A stretch of DNA of 64,000 nucleotides, from contig SSBO01000007.1 of the NCBI GenBank assembly GCA_005281725.1, positions 1,742,402 through 1,806,401 on the forward strand. Reading direction: 5' to 3'. The DNA is from Wuchereria bancrofti. Lineage: Eukaryota > Nematoda > Chromadorea > Rhabditida > Onchocercidae. The notes beneath the pieces are model-generated. The model did no database searches. It was given only the letters and a program-made list of their open reading frames with translations, and was not told where the DNA came from. How positions within the stretch are numbered: the stretch's first letter is position 1; each line of letters opens with the position of its first letter. This document shows, one piece after another, positions 24,001 to 36,600 of this stretch. A program made the translations under genes and the position numbers.

Positions 24001-26738
24001 GCTTTCCCTAGCAATAAATTTTATATGAGATAGTTCCTATTCATTCAAATCACAATCAATTCATCATTATTTTTTATTATCATAACAATTTGGTAACAAT
24101 TTTTAGAAAATTATATTTGCATAAAAAGTGTTAACATTATTACTAACTTCAGGAGTTGTCCAATGAGATATGAAACCATTAATTATATTGCCATATTTAT
24201 CATTCTCTCCCATTAATTCTTTGCTAAACAATATTGTATCTGCGCTTTCTGGTATCCCATTTTCAAGCGTTGAATCCCAATACGGTAACGACACGTCCGG
24301 ATCGATGAGTCGAAGAGCAATTTCTAGTCTGAACAATTTCTCTGATCCATGAAAACGAAATGAAAGCCATAGTTATGTTGTAGTAAACAGTGAAGTCATT
24401 CGTTACTGATTGCTATATGAATAAGGAGAATAATAAATGATAATAATTCTATTAGTTAAGAGAACCTTTTGATATATTCTCTATGCCAAGGCAAAAAAGC
24501 AGGCCCAGAATGTGCTCCACCACTTAACTTTGGGTTTGAATGCCATTGTGCAATTTTATCATAATCACCGCTTTGTTTCAATCGATTTAAAGCACTATGA
24601 AATCGTTGTCTTTCTTCTTCACTTAATTGTCTATATTCCTTACGAATAGCCATTGAAAGTTTTTTCCCATTTGATAGGAAACATTCCAAATTTCTCAGTG
24701 AACCTCAAATTATTAAATTTTCCAACTGATTATCCAAACAATGGTTCGGATAATTATTGACAATAGACTTGAAAATGATTAATATCAACATTATGATATT
24801 GATAGTGATATATCAATATCACCAATATGAAATGATAATGATTTATCATATTCGAAAATTAAGAATGACATAGTACAAATTAATTTACATAATATCTAAA
24901 CTAACGAATACCATTGAAAAATGGACACAAGCAGTTGAGATCCATGCATGCTAAAGCTTTTAATCGTTGATTCAGCAACAGAGTGCGGGGTTGAGATGAT
25001 TGCTAAAATAGTAAGTAATCAAAATAGATATATTCGAAATAACTTTTCCAAAAAAAAAAACGAAAAGAAACTAAACATCTTTCTGTAGAAAAAAAGGGAG
25101 AAAATGCGGTATTAAATGAAATGCATTGCAATAAGTATATCTATTTTGATTTATATACTTTATTATACTTCTTTCTTTACTTCGATATTGCTACAATCAC
25201 AAGATGACCCATAAATATGAGAAAAAAAGATCAATCAAATATTTCGCATAATTTTATTACCGTACTAACATTGTTCTCAAACAGTTTCCTGCCTTGTTGT
25301 TGAACCGAAAGTACCGGTGAACTAACGGATCTACTTGACATCCTCATCAATGATGACTGTGTGGATGAAATGGTAGATGCTAATGATGATGATGAAAATT
25401 GTTTGCGAATCAAATTATTGGGTCGTTGTTGACCAGGTGGACCAACCATATCTTGTTCCATTGCATATAGATCTTTTTTAATGATACCAGTTGAAGGTGG
25501 TTTTTGTACATTATTTGTAATCTTTTTGCTGTGCAACGTTTGACTCAAATCATCATTCTTCAAGATTTGTTGTCGTTTGCCAAATGCCGATGATAATGAT
25601 AATGATGAAACTGTACGTGGATAATACGTCTTCACATTCGTTACTTGTCCGCCACGAGTACGGATTGGCTTACTTTGTTCTGGAATTACAAATTACAGTA
25701 GGATGTAAGCTTTGTGGAAGAAAAACTGAAGAAAATAACTGTATATGAAATTAGTAACATACAGGATGCATTGGAAAGTTTTTAAAAAGAAATTTCTTTC
25801 GAGAACCTCAGAAAGTAAGTCTGATCTTGAATTATGATTAGAGAAGAACGCCGACAGATGTCATTTCAAGGAGCGCAAGAAATCTCAGTGTAATGGAATA
25901 TTATTACGATGGACATTATTTCTTCAATATTTCCATCAAAATAAAATATTCGAGAAATGGTGCTTACCAGGAAGAGAAGAAATTTCATACTGTATCTCGA
26001 GTGCCACTCGCTTCGGTTCCTTTGAGGTGTATGTATTAGTCGTGAAATTTTTTATTAAACTAGAAGGCATTGGTAAGTTAACATGATGGCTGATAGCAAG
26101 CGGAGAGTTACCATAACTATTCATGGGATACTGTACTTCATGTGATGGTATACTATAAGACGAAGTCCATGAGGACCAACTAGTCCAACTTTGGGAATTA
26201 CTTGTCCATCGGGATCGACTAGCGGACCAAATTCTTTGTGAACTCCAGGATGATGATGATTTATTGGGCGAAGTAGAATGATGTTGCTAAAAATGCTTCG
26301 TTTTGAATGCGAAATTTAATTGCTTGTGTTGATTTCATATATTATCAGACACTCAAAATCTCTTATGCAAGATTATTGGAAACACACGAATCATCAAATC
26401 ATTCCATTCATCCGGTCATTCGTTTTAGTTCACTCGACTAAATCTTTACTACTTATAGTGAGATTTCATTTGAACGGAAGTTTCTATCCTTATCTTTAAA
26501 GGTTTAAAAATAAGTTGAAAAATTTTAGATTGATAATAGTGGAAAATTAAGATTAAATTGAAATTTCATCAAAAATCCGGCCAACCCTGACAGTTGTATC
26601 CCATTTCTTAAGTTGTGAGCAGACAATTTGGAGAGCTGAATTAGGCGCTTGGTCACAAAATGTCAGACGAATCCTGTATTGAGTACCAATAGAATATGCT
26701 AATAATGTAATTACAGTAATTAGCAGTAATATATGCAT
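21011..26738 (-). CDS. Tyrosinase A: secreted copper oxidase with Ser/Trp-rich insertion and two ShK domains (792 aa)
   Basis: Exons from 5' to 3': 26738-26586, 26286-25968, 25679-25270, 25002-24912, 24703-24466, 24328-24148, 24007-23888, 23617-23447, 23320-23121, 22815-22671, 22440-22384, 22010-21875, 21168-21011. The product has a signal peptide (MHILLLITVITLLAYSIG), a Cys-containing N-terminal region (FCDQAP...IVCSQLKKWD), about 240 residues of low-complexity Ser/Trp/Gln sequence, and a tyrosinase domain (residues 325-600). CuA is seen as His379, His389 and His398 ([19 protein letters not shown]). CuB has His519 and HH 545-546, but the usual HxxxH reads HANAL: Leu523 replaces the second ligand. 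Then come a six-Cys module (FLFCDLSHG...GRC) and two ShK domains. The family oxidises phenols, in nematodes probably for cuticle or eggshell cross-linking. The intron 21874-21169 uses a GC donor. Tandem paralogue of the gene at 33685-38180. The function of the insertion is unknown. Confidence 0.92.
21169..21874 (-). other. GC-AG intron in tyrosinase A
   Basis: The junction joining the two ShK exons reads CTG|GCAAGT at 21875/21874. Only this GC donor keeps the downstream ShK frame; the neighbouring GT (21871) would shift it. The G|GCAAGT context is the typical strong context of GC donors. Confidence 0.75.
22671..22815 (-). other. Six-cysteine module between tyrosinase and ShK domains (copy A)
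   Basis: This exon encodes a compact Cys-rich unit with the pattern CDxSHGxxxC-x(4)-R-x-GGxC-x(7-9)-CxNGxCxxGxC. The same pattern is encoded by the corresponding exon of the neighbouring gene at 34680-34830. It looks like a small disulphide-bonded extracellular domain, similar in spacing to EB or EGF-like units; I do not know a specific family. Confidence 0.6.
26140..26286 (-). other. Trp/Ser-rich low-complexity segment with WxxWxxW
   Basis: Residues 61-95 of tyrosinase A are almost only Ser, Thr, Trp, Arg and Gln, with seven Trp. At residues 85-91 (26187-26167) it reads WTSWSSW. WxxW is the consensus for protein C-mannosylation, known on thrombospondin repeats, here outside any such repeat. 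Absent from the paralogue. Confidence 0.6.
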
Positions 26739-26766
26739 GTGGCACGCTATAAGTACAATACGGCAC

Positions 26767-26775
26767 CTAAAATAT
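26767..26775 (-). promoter_or_regulatory. Likely SL trans-splice acceptor of tyrosinase A
   Basis: On the minus strand AATATTTTAG ends at 26767, about 28 nt upstream of the start codon at 26738, with no coding exon before it. This suggests trans-splicing and supports this ATG. Confidence 0.4.
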
Positions 26776-27118
26776 TACGGAGTAGGTCCTGCAGCATTAT
26801 TTAATTTTACGCAGCAATAACGAAAAACTTCAGCATCTACTACTATATTAAAACTTGCCGTTTATAAAAAGTGGTGGAAATAAAAGATTTTTTTGTCCCT
26901 CAGTAGAATTTGAAGAACGTTTTCTCTGGGACTTTTTTGAATCAGTAAATCTTTAATCTACTCGGGAAATGATATCTTAGGTTGGGTCCGCTATCTTAAA
27001 AAGTAGTACATCGAATCCTGTTTCTTGTGCCAGAAATTTTCTTCCAGAGTAAATAGATGGAATCATATTCCTTCAGTGAATATCAACTAAAATTAACTAA
27101 GAATAAAATTTCGTTATA

Positions 27119-27340
27119 CCATACTATTCTAGAGATTATATGACTTTCTAATACTACACTACTCTAAACATCATATGACATTCTAATAATATACTATTCC
27201 AGAAATCATATGACTTTCTAATACTCTAAGGGTCACATGACTTTCTAGTACTCTCAAAATTATATGATTTCCTAATACCGCACTATTCTAAAGATTAAAT
27301 GACTTTCTAATTATACTATCCTAAAGATCATATGACTTAT
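27119..27340. repeat. Degenerate minisatellite, about 7 units of 27-36 bp
   Basis: The core catatgactttctaatac recurs in diverged form near 27139, 27173, 27209, 27236, 27262, 27298 and 27330, each time followed or preceded by a variant of actattctaaagat. Unit spacing is about 27-36 bp. The array lies in the putative upstream region of tyrosinase A and has no coding capacity. Confidence 0.8.
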
Positions 27341-30300
27341 CTTTCTCTTTAATTTTTTTAGTCAAAATGAATTCAGTTTGTGAATATAGAAAAAGCGCGT
27401 GCGTATGATATGCCAGTGGATTTGCTTTAAGTTCTAGTATGATAAGAAAGGCTATTCTGCTGACACATACAAGCAATTAGAGAAAAATTGATTGATTGGC
27501 AAGAGATAAAACATCTCAAAAAAAAAGTATTAACAAATAAACAATTTTTTATTTCCTTTTGCATGTTATGATAATGTTTAATAATTTGATAACGGAAAAG
27601 AGAGAGAAGAAGTAGATAGCTTTGCTATAAAATTGGGGAAAAAATATTTTGTACTTTTACTTCATTGCAGCAAAGGTATCAATATTTCAAAGGTAAGCAA
27701 GCAGACAAGAATATATGCACTCTGGAATGAATTCATGGCATCTTCTATGCATGAAAGTGGATGGACATTAGCGATGATAGTTTTGAAAAAGCGAAGAATA
27801 CTTTTTTTAGCTGCTAACTGATAAGACTGACTGGGCAATATGGAAGCTGTGACTTATTTATTTCATCTGATTATAAAGTGATGAAACATAAATTATGCAT
27901 CAGTTAACATTAATAAGACGATTCTGTCATATGGATTATTTGTAGTTCATCCTCGCCTTCAAAAATTCTCACGGAAAAAGTTTCGAAATTTCTACTGGAA
28001 AATGTTTTCATAATCAAATAATATTCAATATAGATTAAAAAAGAAAATACTTGATATAATTTTAAACTAACAAATAAATGACAAATGAACTGATATGAAA
28101 ATTCGTTTTTTTCTTTTAAAACTAAGCGTTATGAAGTAGGAACTTAAAACTTTACGTTAAATTTATCGTTTTATGTTGCCGTGAGTATACTATTAAAATA
28201 GCAGTCATTCAAAAATTAAGTTTGGGAGAGATGAAAGAGTTGTCTGTCGAACTATAATTACCCATTTATTGCCTATCTTTTTTCTCTGGTACATCAGAAG
28301 AGTACAATCAATTTTTTCTTTTGCCACAAATTACAAAAAGTTAAAAATTCCACGTTTCAGATATAAATTTCATATTTCAGAAATTAACCAGTTGAGAGTT
28401 GTTTGACTGTAAAGTAAACAAAACTGGTCATCATTCTAATAAGTGCAGGTAAAAAATTTACCAATATGAAGTAACAGTGTGATCCAATTTGAATTTTAAC
28501 AAAAGCGCATTTTTAAATTTTAAAAACAGTGATTTATAAAACGAGAATAAAAAAGTCTTTTCCTTCAATTTTGATTAATTCATTTTTTTGGTTTTTTTTA
28601 TTTATATTGTGATTGTTCTCATATTTATAAATTGGAGGAATTGGATAATTTTGGGAACATATTTCACTTACAAGCGTTTCTTGTCGAAAAATGATGCTTA
28701 GTTTTAAATCATACCAACATTTTTTACCCCTGAGATTGTCATTAAAAAGAATTACTAACTGATCAGACTGCTAAGTATTTGTCTTACCACTTTTTTCTCT
28801 CTGGCGACATTCACCCTATCACTTATTTCATTACAAGCCATGTCGTTCGAAAAATCTTTAACAAAAAAGATGAATTTCCAAAGTTCTTTTGTCGTTTCTG
28901 AGAAGAAACAAAAAAAAAAAAAAAAGAATTAAATAACTAACCTCAAAACAAACAAAAAAAAAAGAATTTGAAATCAACCAACTATCAACTTAATTCATAT
29001 TCAACATTAATCATCTGTGACGCAGCCTCAATTTCGTTTTAAATTTTCTAAAAAAATTTATCAATCACTGTTAAATTTCACTTTTAAAAAATGACAAAAC
29101 AAATTTCAAAATTTGTTTCTCTTTTTAGAAATTCGTAAATGACATAATAACAAATTGAGTAACTAACAGACGAGCACTTTTTTCTCAGGTAAACTGAACG
29201 GCGTTGTTATTAATATGTCCACCGTATCGTTTCATTAATACTCGAAGTTTTTACTTTCGTTGCTGTAATAACATATTTAAACTATGAAAAAATTCATTCG
29301 TACAATTTAGTTTTCATCAAATTGTTTTTATTTAAACTTTCTGCAGAATGAATGGATTAGGATCAATTAATAATAAATAAATTATTGAATGAAGAAATGA
29401 CCGAAATGAATAAATATATACGTATTTTATTTAAGATAAGAATAAAATTTATCCTAAAATATGAAATGATAATTACAAAATCTCAAAATCTTTAATTTCA
29501 AAATTTTAGATCAAGAAATTAAAATGCAATTAGTTCTCTCGTTGTGATAGAACGAGAAATTTAAATTACGACATAGAATTCAAAAGGGGTATTCCTGTGA
29601 AATTGAAAATTTTACTGCAGTTAAACTTCTTTCGGAATAATTCAAAAGAGAGCTAAAAGGAGACCGGAAATGCTAAAAGGCTATAACTTCCCATCTCCTT
29701 GTTTCTCAATCCTGCAAAACAAGAGCCGTCAGATGTGTTAATCAGGAGAAAGAAGCAGAACTGGAAGGAAAGTTGGGATAATGAAAATGAAATGCTTATC
29801 AAGCAAATAGCATGGATGGGAGGAAAAGAATGAAAGGTAGAAGGAAAATGAAGAATTTAAGATTTCATTCTCTCTTGAACAGATGATTCATTGCTTCACG
29901 CAACTGCTTGCTTCAATTAACAATTATCACTACATCACTTAACTCCTTTCATCCTATGTATTACAATAAAGGCAATGATAATGTTTATAAATTATTGTCG
30001 TTTGCGATTTAATTAGTCAGCTCTTAATTAATTCAATATGAATTCAATTTCAGCATAGATCTATCATAAATGAGAATTATCGTTAAGGTAATAAGTAGCA
30101 GGTTAATTAAGCATATACTCACGTAAGAAATCACTTTTTTTTTCTTTTTTCAATGATAAAAAGATTTTGGCTGCTGTCTATAAAAAGAGAAAGTGTAATA
30201 AACTACAAAGCGTAACCGATTTTCTTGAAAAGCTAAGAGTCGAAAATGCAATATTTTCTGCATGTAACTTATTACACTTTCTTCTAATAATCATAAAGAA

Positions 30301-32340
30301 CTCAAAATGTCCAAATTATCAGCGCAAGAAATCTATTCGTTTCCTCTATATAGCAATAGTTCTGATTTTTTAAATTGTTAGGGTTAGAATGGTAAAATTT
30401 TTAATTTCATAATTTAAGTTCAGAAGTTATTGCAAGAATTAGTTGATGAAGAGAGCAATTACATATATATGCTTATAGAAAGATTAAAAAAATTGAAAAG
30501 TTTGTTTATTTAAAGCTTATTTAAAAGCAGAAAAAGGAACTAATTGCTTTTTCTTTGATTACTTTTACGTTACAAAGTTCCGATTTTTTTAAATTTAGGT
30601 AAGCATTAACTTGTTAGAGCGAATAAAGCTAGAATTGGGAATTATTTCCTCCCTGAAATCTCCCGTAAAACCATGGCGGTAGTGAATTTCATGAAAATAT
30701 TCCACATGAAGTCTTATATTTATTCACACCTAAATGCTGCACGAAGAATGTGTCATCGAGTGGATATTTCTTATTTAAATATATTTAAAAGATGCTCAGT
30801 ATTTGCACTTTTAAGATGGTAGTTAGGGATTTTTGAAATTTTGTTTTGTTATTTTTATTAGAATTTAAAATAAAATTTTGAATATCTTATCTTTGCATGT
30901 TGGCATACAGCTGATTAGATTTGACAAGTTGCTTCATTCTTTTTTTATCATTAATATTTAGCAAATTTTGAAATAAAAAACTTTTTTAATGACTATGAAT
31001 CAAAATCTGTCTTTCCATCTTTTTCATATTTTACTTATCTCTCTTCGTATGATAACCTTGAATTCATTTGTGCCTACCGGAGAGGCGGTAATGACAGTCA
31101 CTCTACTACGTCACATTAATTCTTTCAAACGATATTTGTGAATTCGCTAAAGATCATAGTAATAACCAAATGAGACAAAGAAAAAGAAAAAAGACAGAGA
31201 ATATATTAGCACTAGTGGCTGACTGCTCTATTTGAAATCTAAAAATCTCGAAGGGAACAAAAGAAACAATCGTTGTCACCCGATTTCACATTTCCCTTTC
31301 GCCTCGTTTTCGTCTGTTCGCACAGTGTCTTCAAATTCTAATGAATGCTTTTATGGTATTCATAATTATACTCGACAATAATTATTGGTTAGAGAATAAA
31401 GTAATCTCAATTTGAAATCGAAACGCATTTCTTATAAAAAATAAATTGAAAGAAATTTAACAGGAATTTTTATTGCAATTTTTACTTTTTATACATAGAG
31501 GAAAAGTGATTCTGCTGAATCGCATATTATATTAAATTCACTTGCCATAAAAAGTTTAAATTGCATAAAATAATTTTTTTTATACGTTTGTTTGTAATCT
31601 GATAAATGAGTAATTAAATGTATTACTCTAGTGACACATTTTCATGACACAGCTACTTAGCATACATGACTTTGATAAAACAAAAGTCATCAAAACTTTG
31701 ATCATATTATTTTATTTTTCTTGCTGTTATCACTTGATGCTATTTTTTTTCATTACAATACTGACACTTCCGACAGTGTTTGTTCCTTAGATTGAATGAG
31801 TGCATAATCATAATAACCAAGAATTAGCCATCATTAAGCAAGTGCAAATGTAAGCTTTCATTACGCAGTAGGTACTAATTCATCGATCACTTTTGAATAA
31901 TAAAATCTATAATAGAATGAACGAGTCGAAAATCTTATATTTAAAAAATATTTGCAATTTACTTTTTTTTCATCGAAGTCTTTGCGCACTGTTTCCTTTA
32001 AACTGCGTTCTGTAGAAGTCAAAGAAAAAAGTCGCCAAAATGATGAATGTTTCGCAAAATTTCATCTCTAATTTAAAATTTAAAATCAAATTTTTGCTAA
32101 AAGTTTCGAAACTACGGAAAAAGGATAAACATTTATCAACGGGAAGTTATCAGTAGTTAATATATTTCATCTATTTGCTTATACCAAAATCTTCTCAAAT
32201 AAATAATTTACTCAACATTAATTAGTAACAAATTTATTAGATACATATTTTGTGAAGGACAATTTAACTATTAACAAAAGAAATGGTTATTGTGTCTCCC
32301 TCTACCTTGCCCTCTACTTAAAACGGCTATTGCAAAATTT

Positions 32341-32377
32341 TATTCAAATTTTACTCAAATTTTACTCAAATTTTGAT
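32341..32377. repeat. Short tandem repeat of about 12 bp
   Basis: Three to four copies of a 12-bp unit (caaattttact) in a row. Confidence 0.6.
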
Positions 32378-32562
32378 TTGATAGCTGCTAATTGGCTCGT
32401 AACCATTTCTGACTGATTACTCCAGATAATGTTTCGTTTAGAATTTACTTTCGAGACTATGAAGTCAAATTGACAATCTCGAAATCTCATGATCAAGCAT
32501 TTTAATTCCGTGATCGGAACTAGCCTGGTATTATTTTCTTAAATATAGCGAAAATAACACAT

Positions 32563-32568
32563 TTTATT
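32563..32568 (-). terminator. Poly(A) signal of the alternative tyrosinase B 3' end
   Basis: AATAAA on the minus strand lies 14 nt after the stop codon at 32582-32584. It supports the exon 32582-32799 being a real 3' terminal exon. Confidence 0.5.
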
Positions 32569-32581
32569 GATAAGGACAGGC

Positions 32582-32799
32582 TCAGAGGATATCATAATAA
32601 AAATCATCGATCACAGTTGGAACAAAATTTGGTGTATGACTGGAAGATAAATCAGAATTAATACGACATCTTTGACGTAGTTGCCACTGATCCAAACATG
32701 AACGACACGAACGTCGACAGTTTTCCAGCATCCAAGCATTTATGCTACATTCACCTCGTGCTGCCCAATCTGGACAACTACGATGATAATCATTACACG
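32582..32799 (-). CDS. Alternative 3' terminal exon of tyrosinase B: ShK domain plus acidic tail
   Basis: The exon starts after a good acceptor (TGCTTTCAG) and encodes one ShK domain (CNDYHRSCPDWAARGECSIN...CRRSCRSC) and a tail ending FYYDIL before TGA at 32584-32582. Its entry phase (one base carried in) fits the exit phase of the exon 33434-33243, giving Thr at the junction. A poly(A) signal follows. No start codon or signal peptide is linked to this exon pair, and the pair is phase-compatible with the ShK exon 34516-34315, so I read it as an alternative tail of the tyrosinase at 33685-38180. A separate small ShK gene with an unseen first exon is the alternative. Confidence 0.6.
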
Positions 32800-33242
32800 C
32801 TGAAAGCAATAACGTAATATTCACGTATTGTTACGTCTGAGGAGTAAATTCATTTCTTGTGAAATAAATTGATCCGTTTGCAAGAATTCAACTAAATTTA
32901 AAAGAATAGCTTATTAAAAATGTTAAATTTTCGATTTTCTTGAAATTCCAGAGACATATTCAAGAAATGTCATTGCTCTTATATTGATACATCATACAAA
33001 TGTGATTTTTGTAAGCCTCTGACAGAAAATTGAACCAAATTTCTGACTTTTTTAGAACTAATTCCTTTTTAACCACTACAATTGGTCTTATTTGAGATTT
33101 AATTAAATTACATTTAATAACAATTAACGGAGTTCAGAAGCTGGAATATATGCATGTGAAGAAAGAATATCGGTATATAAAGATATTCCGAAGTATTAAG
33201 TGTTGCGCAAGATTTGCATATTATCTTAACAGCAGAACTTAC

Positions 33243-33434
33243 TTCCATAATCGTAATCAACCGGAATACATAGACCGCAACTCACTTTGCAGTTGCACGC
33301 TACCCAGGTGAAATTCCGTGAACACTGTCCTTGTAAACCCCATAGTGGACAACAGACATTCTCATTGTAACATCCAGGTGAATTGCAGTGAAGTAGACTT
33401 GTCTTCTCAGGTTGTGGTCGATGTGTTGCTGTCA
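33243..33434 (-). CDS. Alternative internal ShK exon of tyrosinase B
   Basis: Between acceptor TATCTTTAG and donor GTAAGT this exon encodes a Pro/Thr linker (TATHRPQPEK) and one ShK-like domain (CYNENVCCPLWGLQGQCSRN...CKVSCGLC). It closely resembles the first ShK of the tyrosinase ([17 protein letters not shown]). Its entry phase matches the exit of 34516-34315 and its exit matches 32799-32582. Using these two exons instead of 33842-33685 would give a 654-residue protein with three ShK domains instead of 570 residues with two. Confidence 0.6.
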
Positions 33435-33684
33435 CTAAAGATAAGCAAATAAGTACATAAGCTTTTTTTCAAATATAAATTTTTAAAGAACTTTGCGTGT
33501 GATATTTGCATTCAAGCAAAAAAAAGACACCATATAGGTTAATATGAAAAATAGATAAATTTAAGTATTTGAGGGATAAAAATAAGAGGCCAAATTGAAG
33601 CAAAAAGTTGAGAACTCTTTTCAAATAAACTTTAACTATTCTGAAAAATAAAATTCATGAAAAAAAGAAAAGCTTTTAAGCTAT

Positions 33685-36600
33685 TCAGTCACCATCATGA
33701 CGACCACCACTACAAATTTGTGCCCTTGTTCGATTACAATGACGACAACTTTGTCGACAATTTTCTCTCATCCATTTAGTGTTCCTCAGGCATTCACCGC
33801 CTCTTGCCCATCGTTCACAGTTCTCGTGATGATTCGAGCATTCTTTAATTTAAATTTAATAAATTTAAATTATCCACTTTTTTAAGCGCATTTTTGTAAA
33901 CAAACTCGATAATATGACCACGTTACATTATTTATGCTATTTTTAAAAGAAATGTACTAAATTATTTTTTAAGATTTTTTCATTGAGAATGGAATCAGTC
34001 AAGTTTCGAAGTTTCCGGTTTGAATATCTGATGAATTATGACGCTTTCATTTTATCACAAATCCAATCTCATTATCCACAGAAATGTGTAATTCAAGCAA
34101 CTGCAGCTATGATCCTATATACAAAAAGTATTAAGATATTGCGATAAGTATTGAAACTATCATTTTGATATATTTTATTTGGTTTATTATAACTCAATGA
34201 TGAAAAGAAATGAACTCTTGAATGTATTGATAAGATATAGTCCACTTTGAGAAGTTAGGAATTTAAACAAATTTCCTTGGAAAGACTACAAAAAGCACTG
34301 TAAAAAGAACAAACCGATGTTAGGGTTGAAATTAGGTTGACAAACTCGACATGAAACTTTACACCATTCGTGCATGTAACCTTTGTTTCGATCACATTCG
34401 CCTCGTTGTGCCCAGTATTGACAACATTCATTCTCGTTATAGCAATCTGCATTTATCGATACAACCGATGTTTGTTTTGCTGGCACAGAGATGGACGGTG
34501 GTGTGACCGGCAGAATCTGAAATGCTGATCATATACATTACCTCGTCATTTGGGACTGATGGAAGTGACGAAGACCGTTGTGAGAATTTTTTTGAGTAAT
34601 AAAGTTAGTGAATTAGCAATAATTGAAATATAATAGACTTGATTTATGGATAAGAAAATTTTCGAACATTTCAACATACCGAAGAGGAACGAGTGGCAAC
34701 ACATCGTCCTCCAATACATACTCCATTATGACACACCTGTTCGCCCCTCACAAATCCAGAGCAACGTCCACCGATTCGAGCCTGCGATACGCAATGAGGT
34801 TGTCCGTGGGATCGGTCACAAAATAGATATCTAATTGTAAACAGTTTAGAAATATTCTCTTTCACATATAAGAGTTAAAGATAAATTTCAGGTATCCTAA
34901 ACTTCAGATATTTTCTTCAGGTATAAATTTGAGACATCCTAGAAATGTAGTGGATATTGCTGAATACTCATTGATTATCTCTTGCTTCTATCAGATGTGC
35001 ACCATTGTCCTCTTAAGTAACTATCATATCTGCACTATCAAGCAAATATTTTTGGAGTCAGCCTAGTAAAATTAGTGATAACGTTGTCACACCGAAGACG
35101 AATTTTCTCTTTTCTTCAGGAAGTTCTGTCAGCACAAGAATGTGTTTTTCCTGTTCTTTTTAATTATAGTCTTACTTACTTTGATCCACAATTTGGTCCA
35201 CTTCGACAAGTTGGCCTTGGTGCATACTCATATAGATTGTCAGTATAGGCATTGCTCAAACCATCAATGTTTCGTAGTGGAATAAAAGGCCTCATCAATG
35301 TGGAACCGAAATGTAGTGCGCTACTGCATGCTTGATTATCAGGTGAGTAATCATTTTCACGTTGATACCGTGTCTGAAAAGTAATCATTTATAGCTTCCC
35401 TATAAATGATTACTTTTGTAACGATTTTTGTTTCCAAAATCGTCAGATAAAGTTGAAGCAAAACCTCAGAAGGTTTAAAATTAAATTTCATCCTAGAATT
35501 TCTTCTTTTTTTAAAATTTCATCCTAGAATTTCTTTCTAAACTTTAAATTGCAAAATTATAGCTGTTTTTGAATTAAACCTGTTTTTGTTGCCTGTACAT
35601 CTCCCATATGTAATCGACGAATGAATGATGTAGGTAGAACAACGGATCGTTTCCGGATGTGTACGGATCGTACATATCACCACCAACGAAAATGTGAACA
35701 TTACCGTGTGTATATTCCAAGGCGTTGTAGTTGGCGCGATATTGACAACCCTTCAACAAAATGAGTGCCAGCTACTAATTTCCGACATGAATCAATTTCC
35801 AGATATCATTTATTACAGGAGTACTGGTCATCATGATTGGAAAGGTGGCCACTGAAAGTAATAACCTCCGTTACAGGGATAACCGTTTGAAAATCTTAAG
35901 TTAGCAATAAACTATATGTATATAAGAATTGCATCAAAAATGCGTTCCGTTCAGAAGTAATACCTGTCTGGGAGCGGTAAATGCGAGAACGTTTTCCATC
36001 CGATTTTGCTGCAGGAACCAATTCAGATCTGATTGCTTGAATGGTGATCCTTGTTTCCCAACTTGACGCCTTATGTTTGGATGTTTCTGTTTTTTATTTC
36101 ATATTTCAAATTGAGATTCGAATCAAACGGTATTAAATGGAAAATCAATATCTTTTGCCACCAAATTCTATTAATTCAGTTAATTAAATAATCATTAATT
36201 AAATAAGCATGTAATACTGTTCGCTATTTGCCAGTATTTCATGATTGATGATGGGAAACGAATCCAAATATGAAGTAAACTGGAACCTCAAATGTGACAA
36301 AATTAGCGAAATCCCCTCCGGTCACAGCTCCTCTTGCATCGGTTGTGCCCATCAATTCATTTGTCCACAACACTGAATCTTGCGGATTCGGTAATCCGCT
36401 ATCCAGAACTGAGTCCCAGTATGGAATGGAAACCGATGGGTCAATTTGTCGGAGAGCGATCTCAAATCTTTTCGCAAAAAAGAAATGTTTATCAATTCAG
36501 CAGAGAAATAATTTGTAGAAAAAATTGTAATAAGGTAATAAAATGAAGTATACCTTTTAATAAATTCTCGATGCCATGGTAGAAATGCAGGTCCAGAATG

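Larger units (their letters stand above)
26776..32562. other. Intergenic region between the two tyrosinase genes
   Basis: About 5.8 kb with no exon I can support on either strand. It includes the degenerate minisatellite at 27119-27340 and several A-rich tracts (for example 28908-28925). It should contain the promoter of tyrosinase A. Confidence 0.5.

Noticed and set aside
33697..33885. Plus-strand open frame over the tyrosinase B terminal exon
   Set aside because: It is the antisense shadow of the ShK exon 33842-33685.
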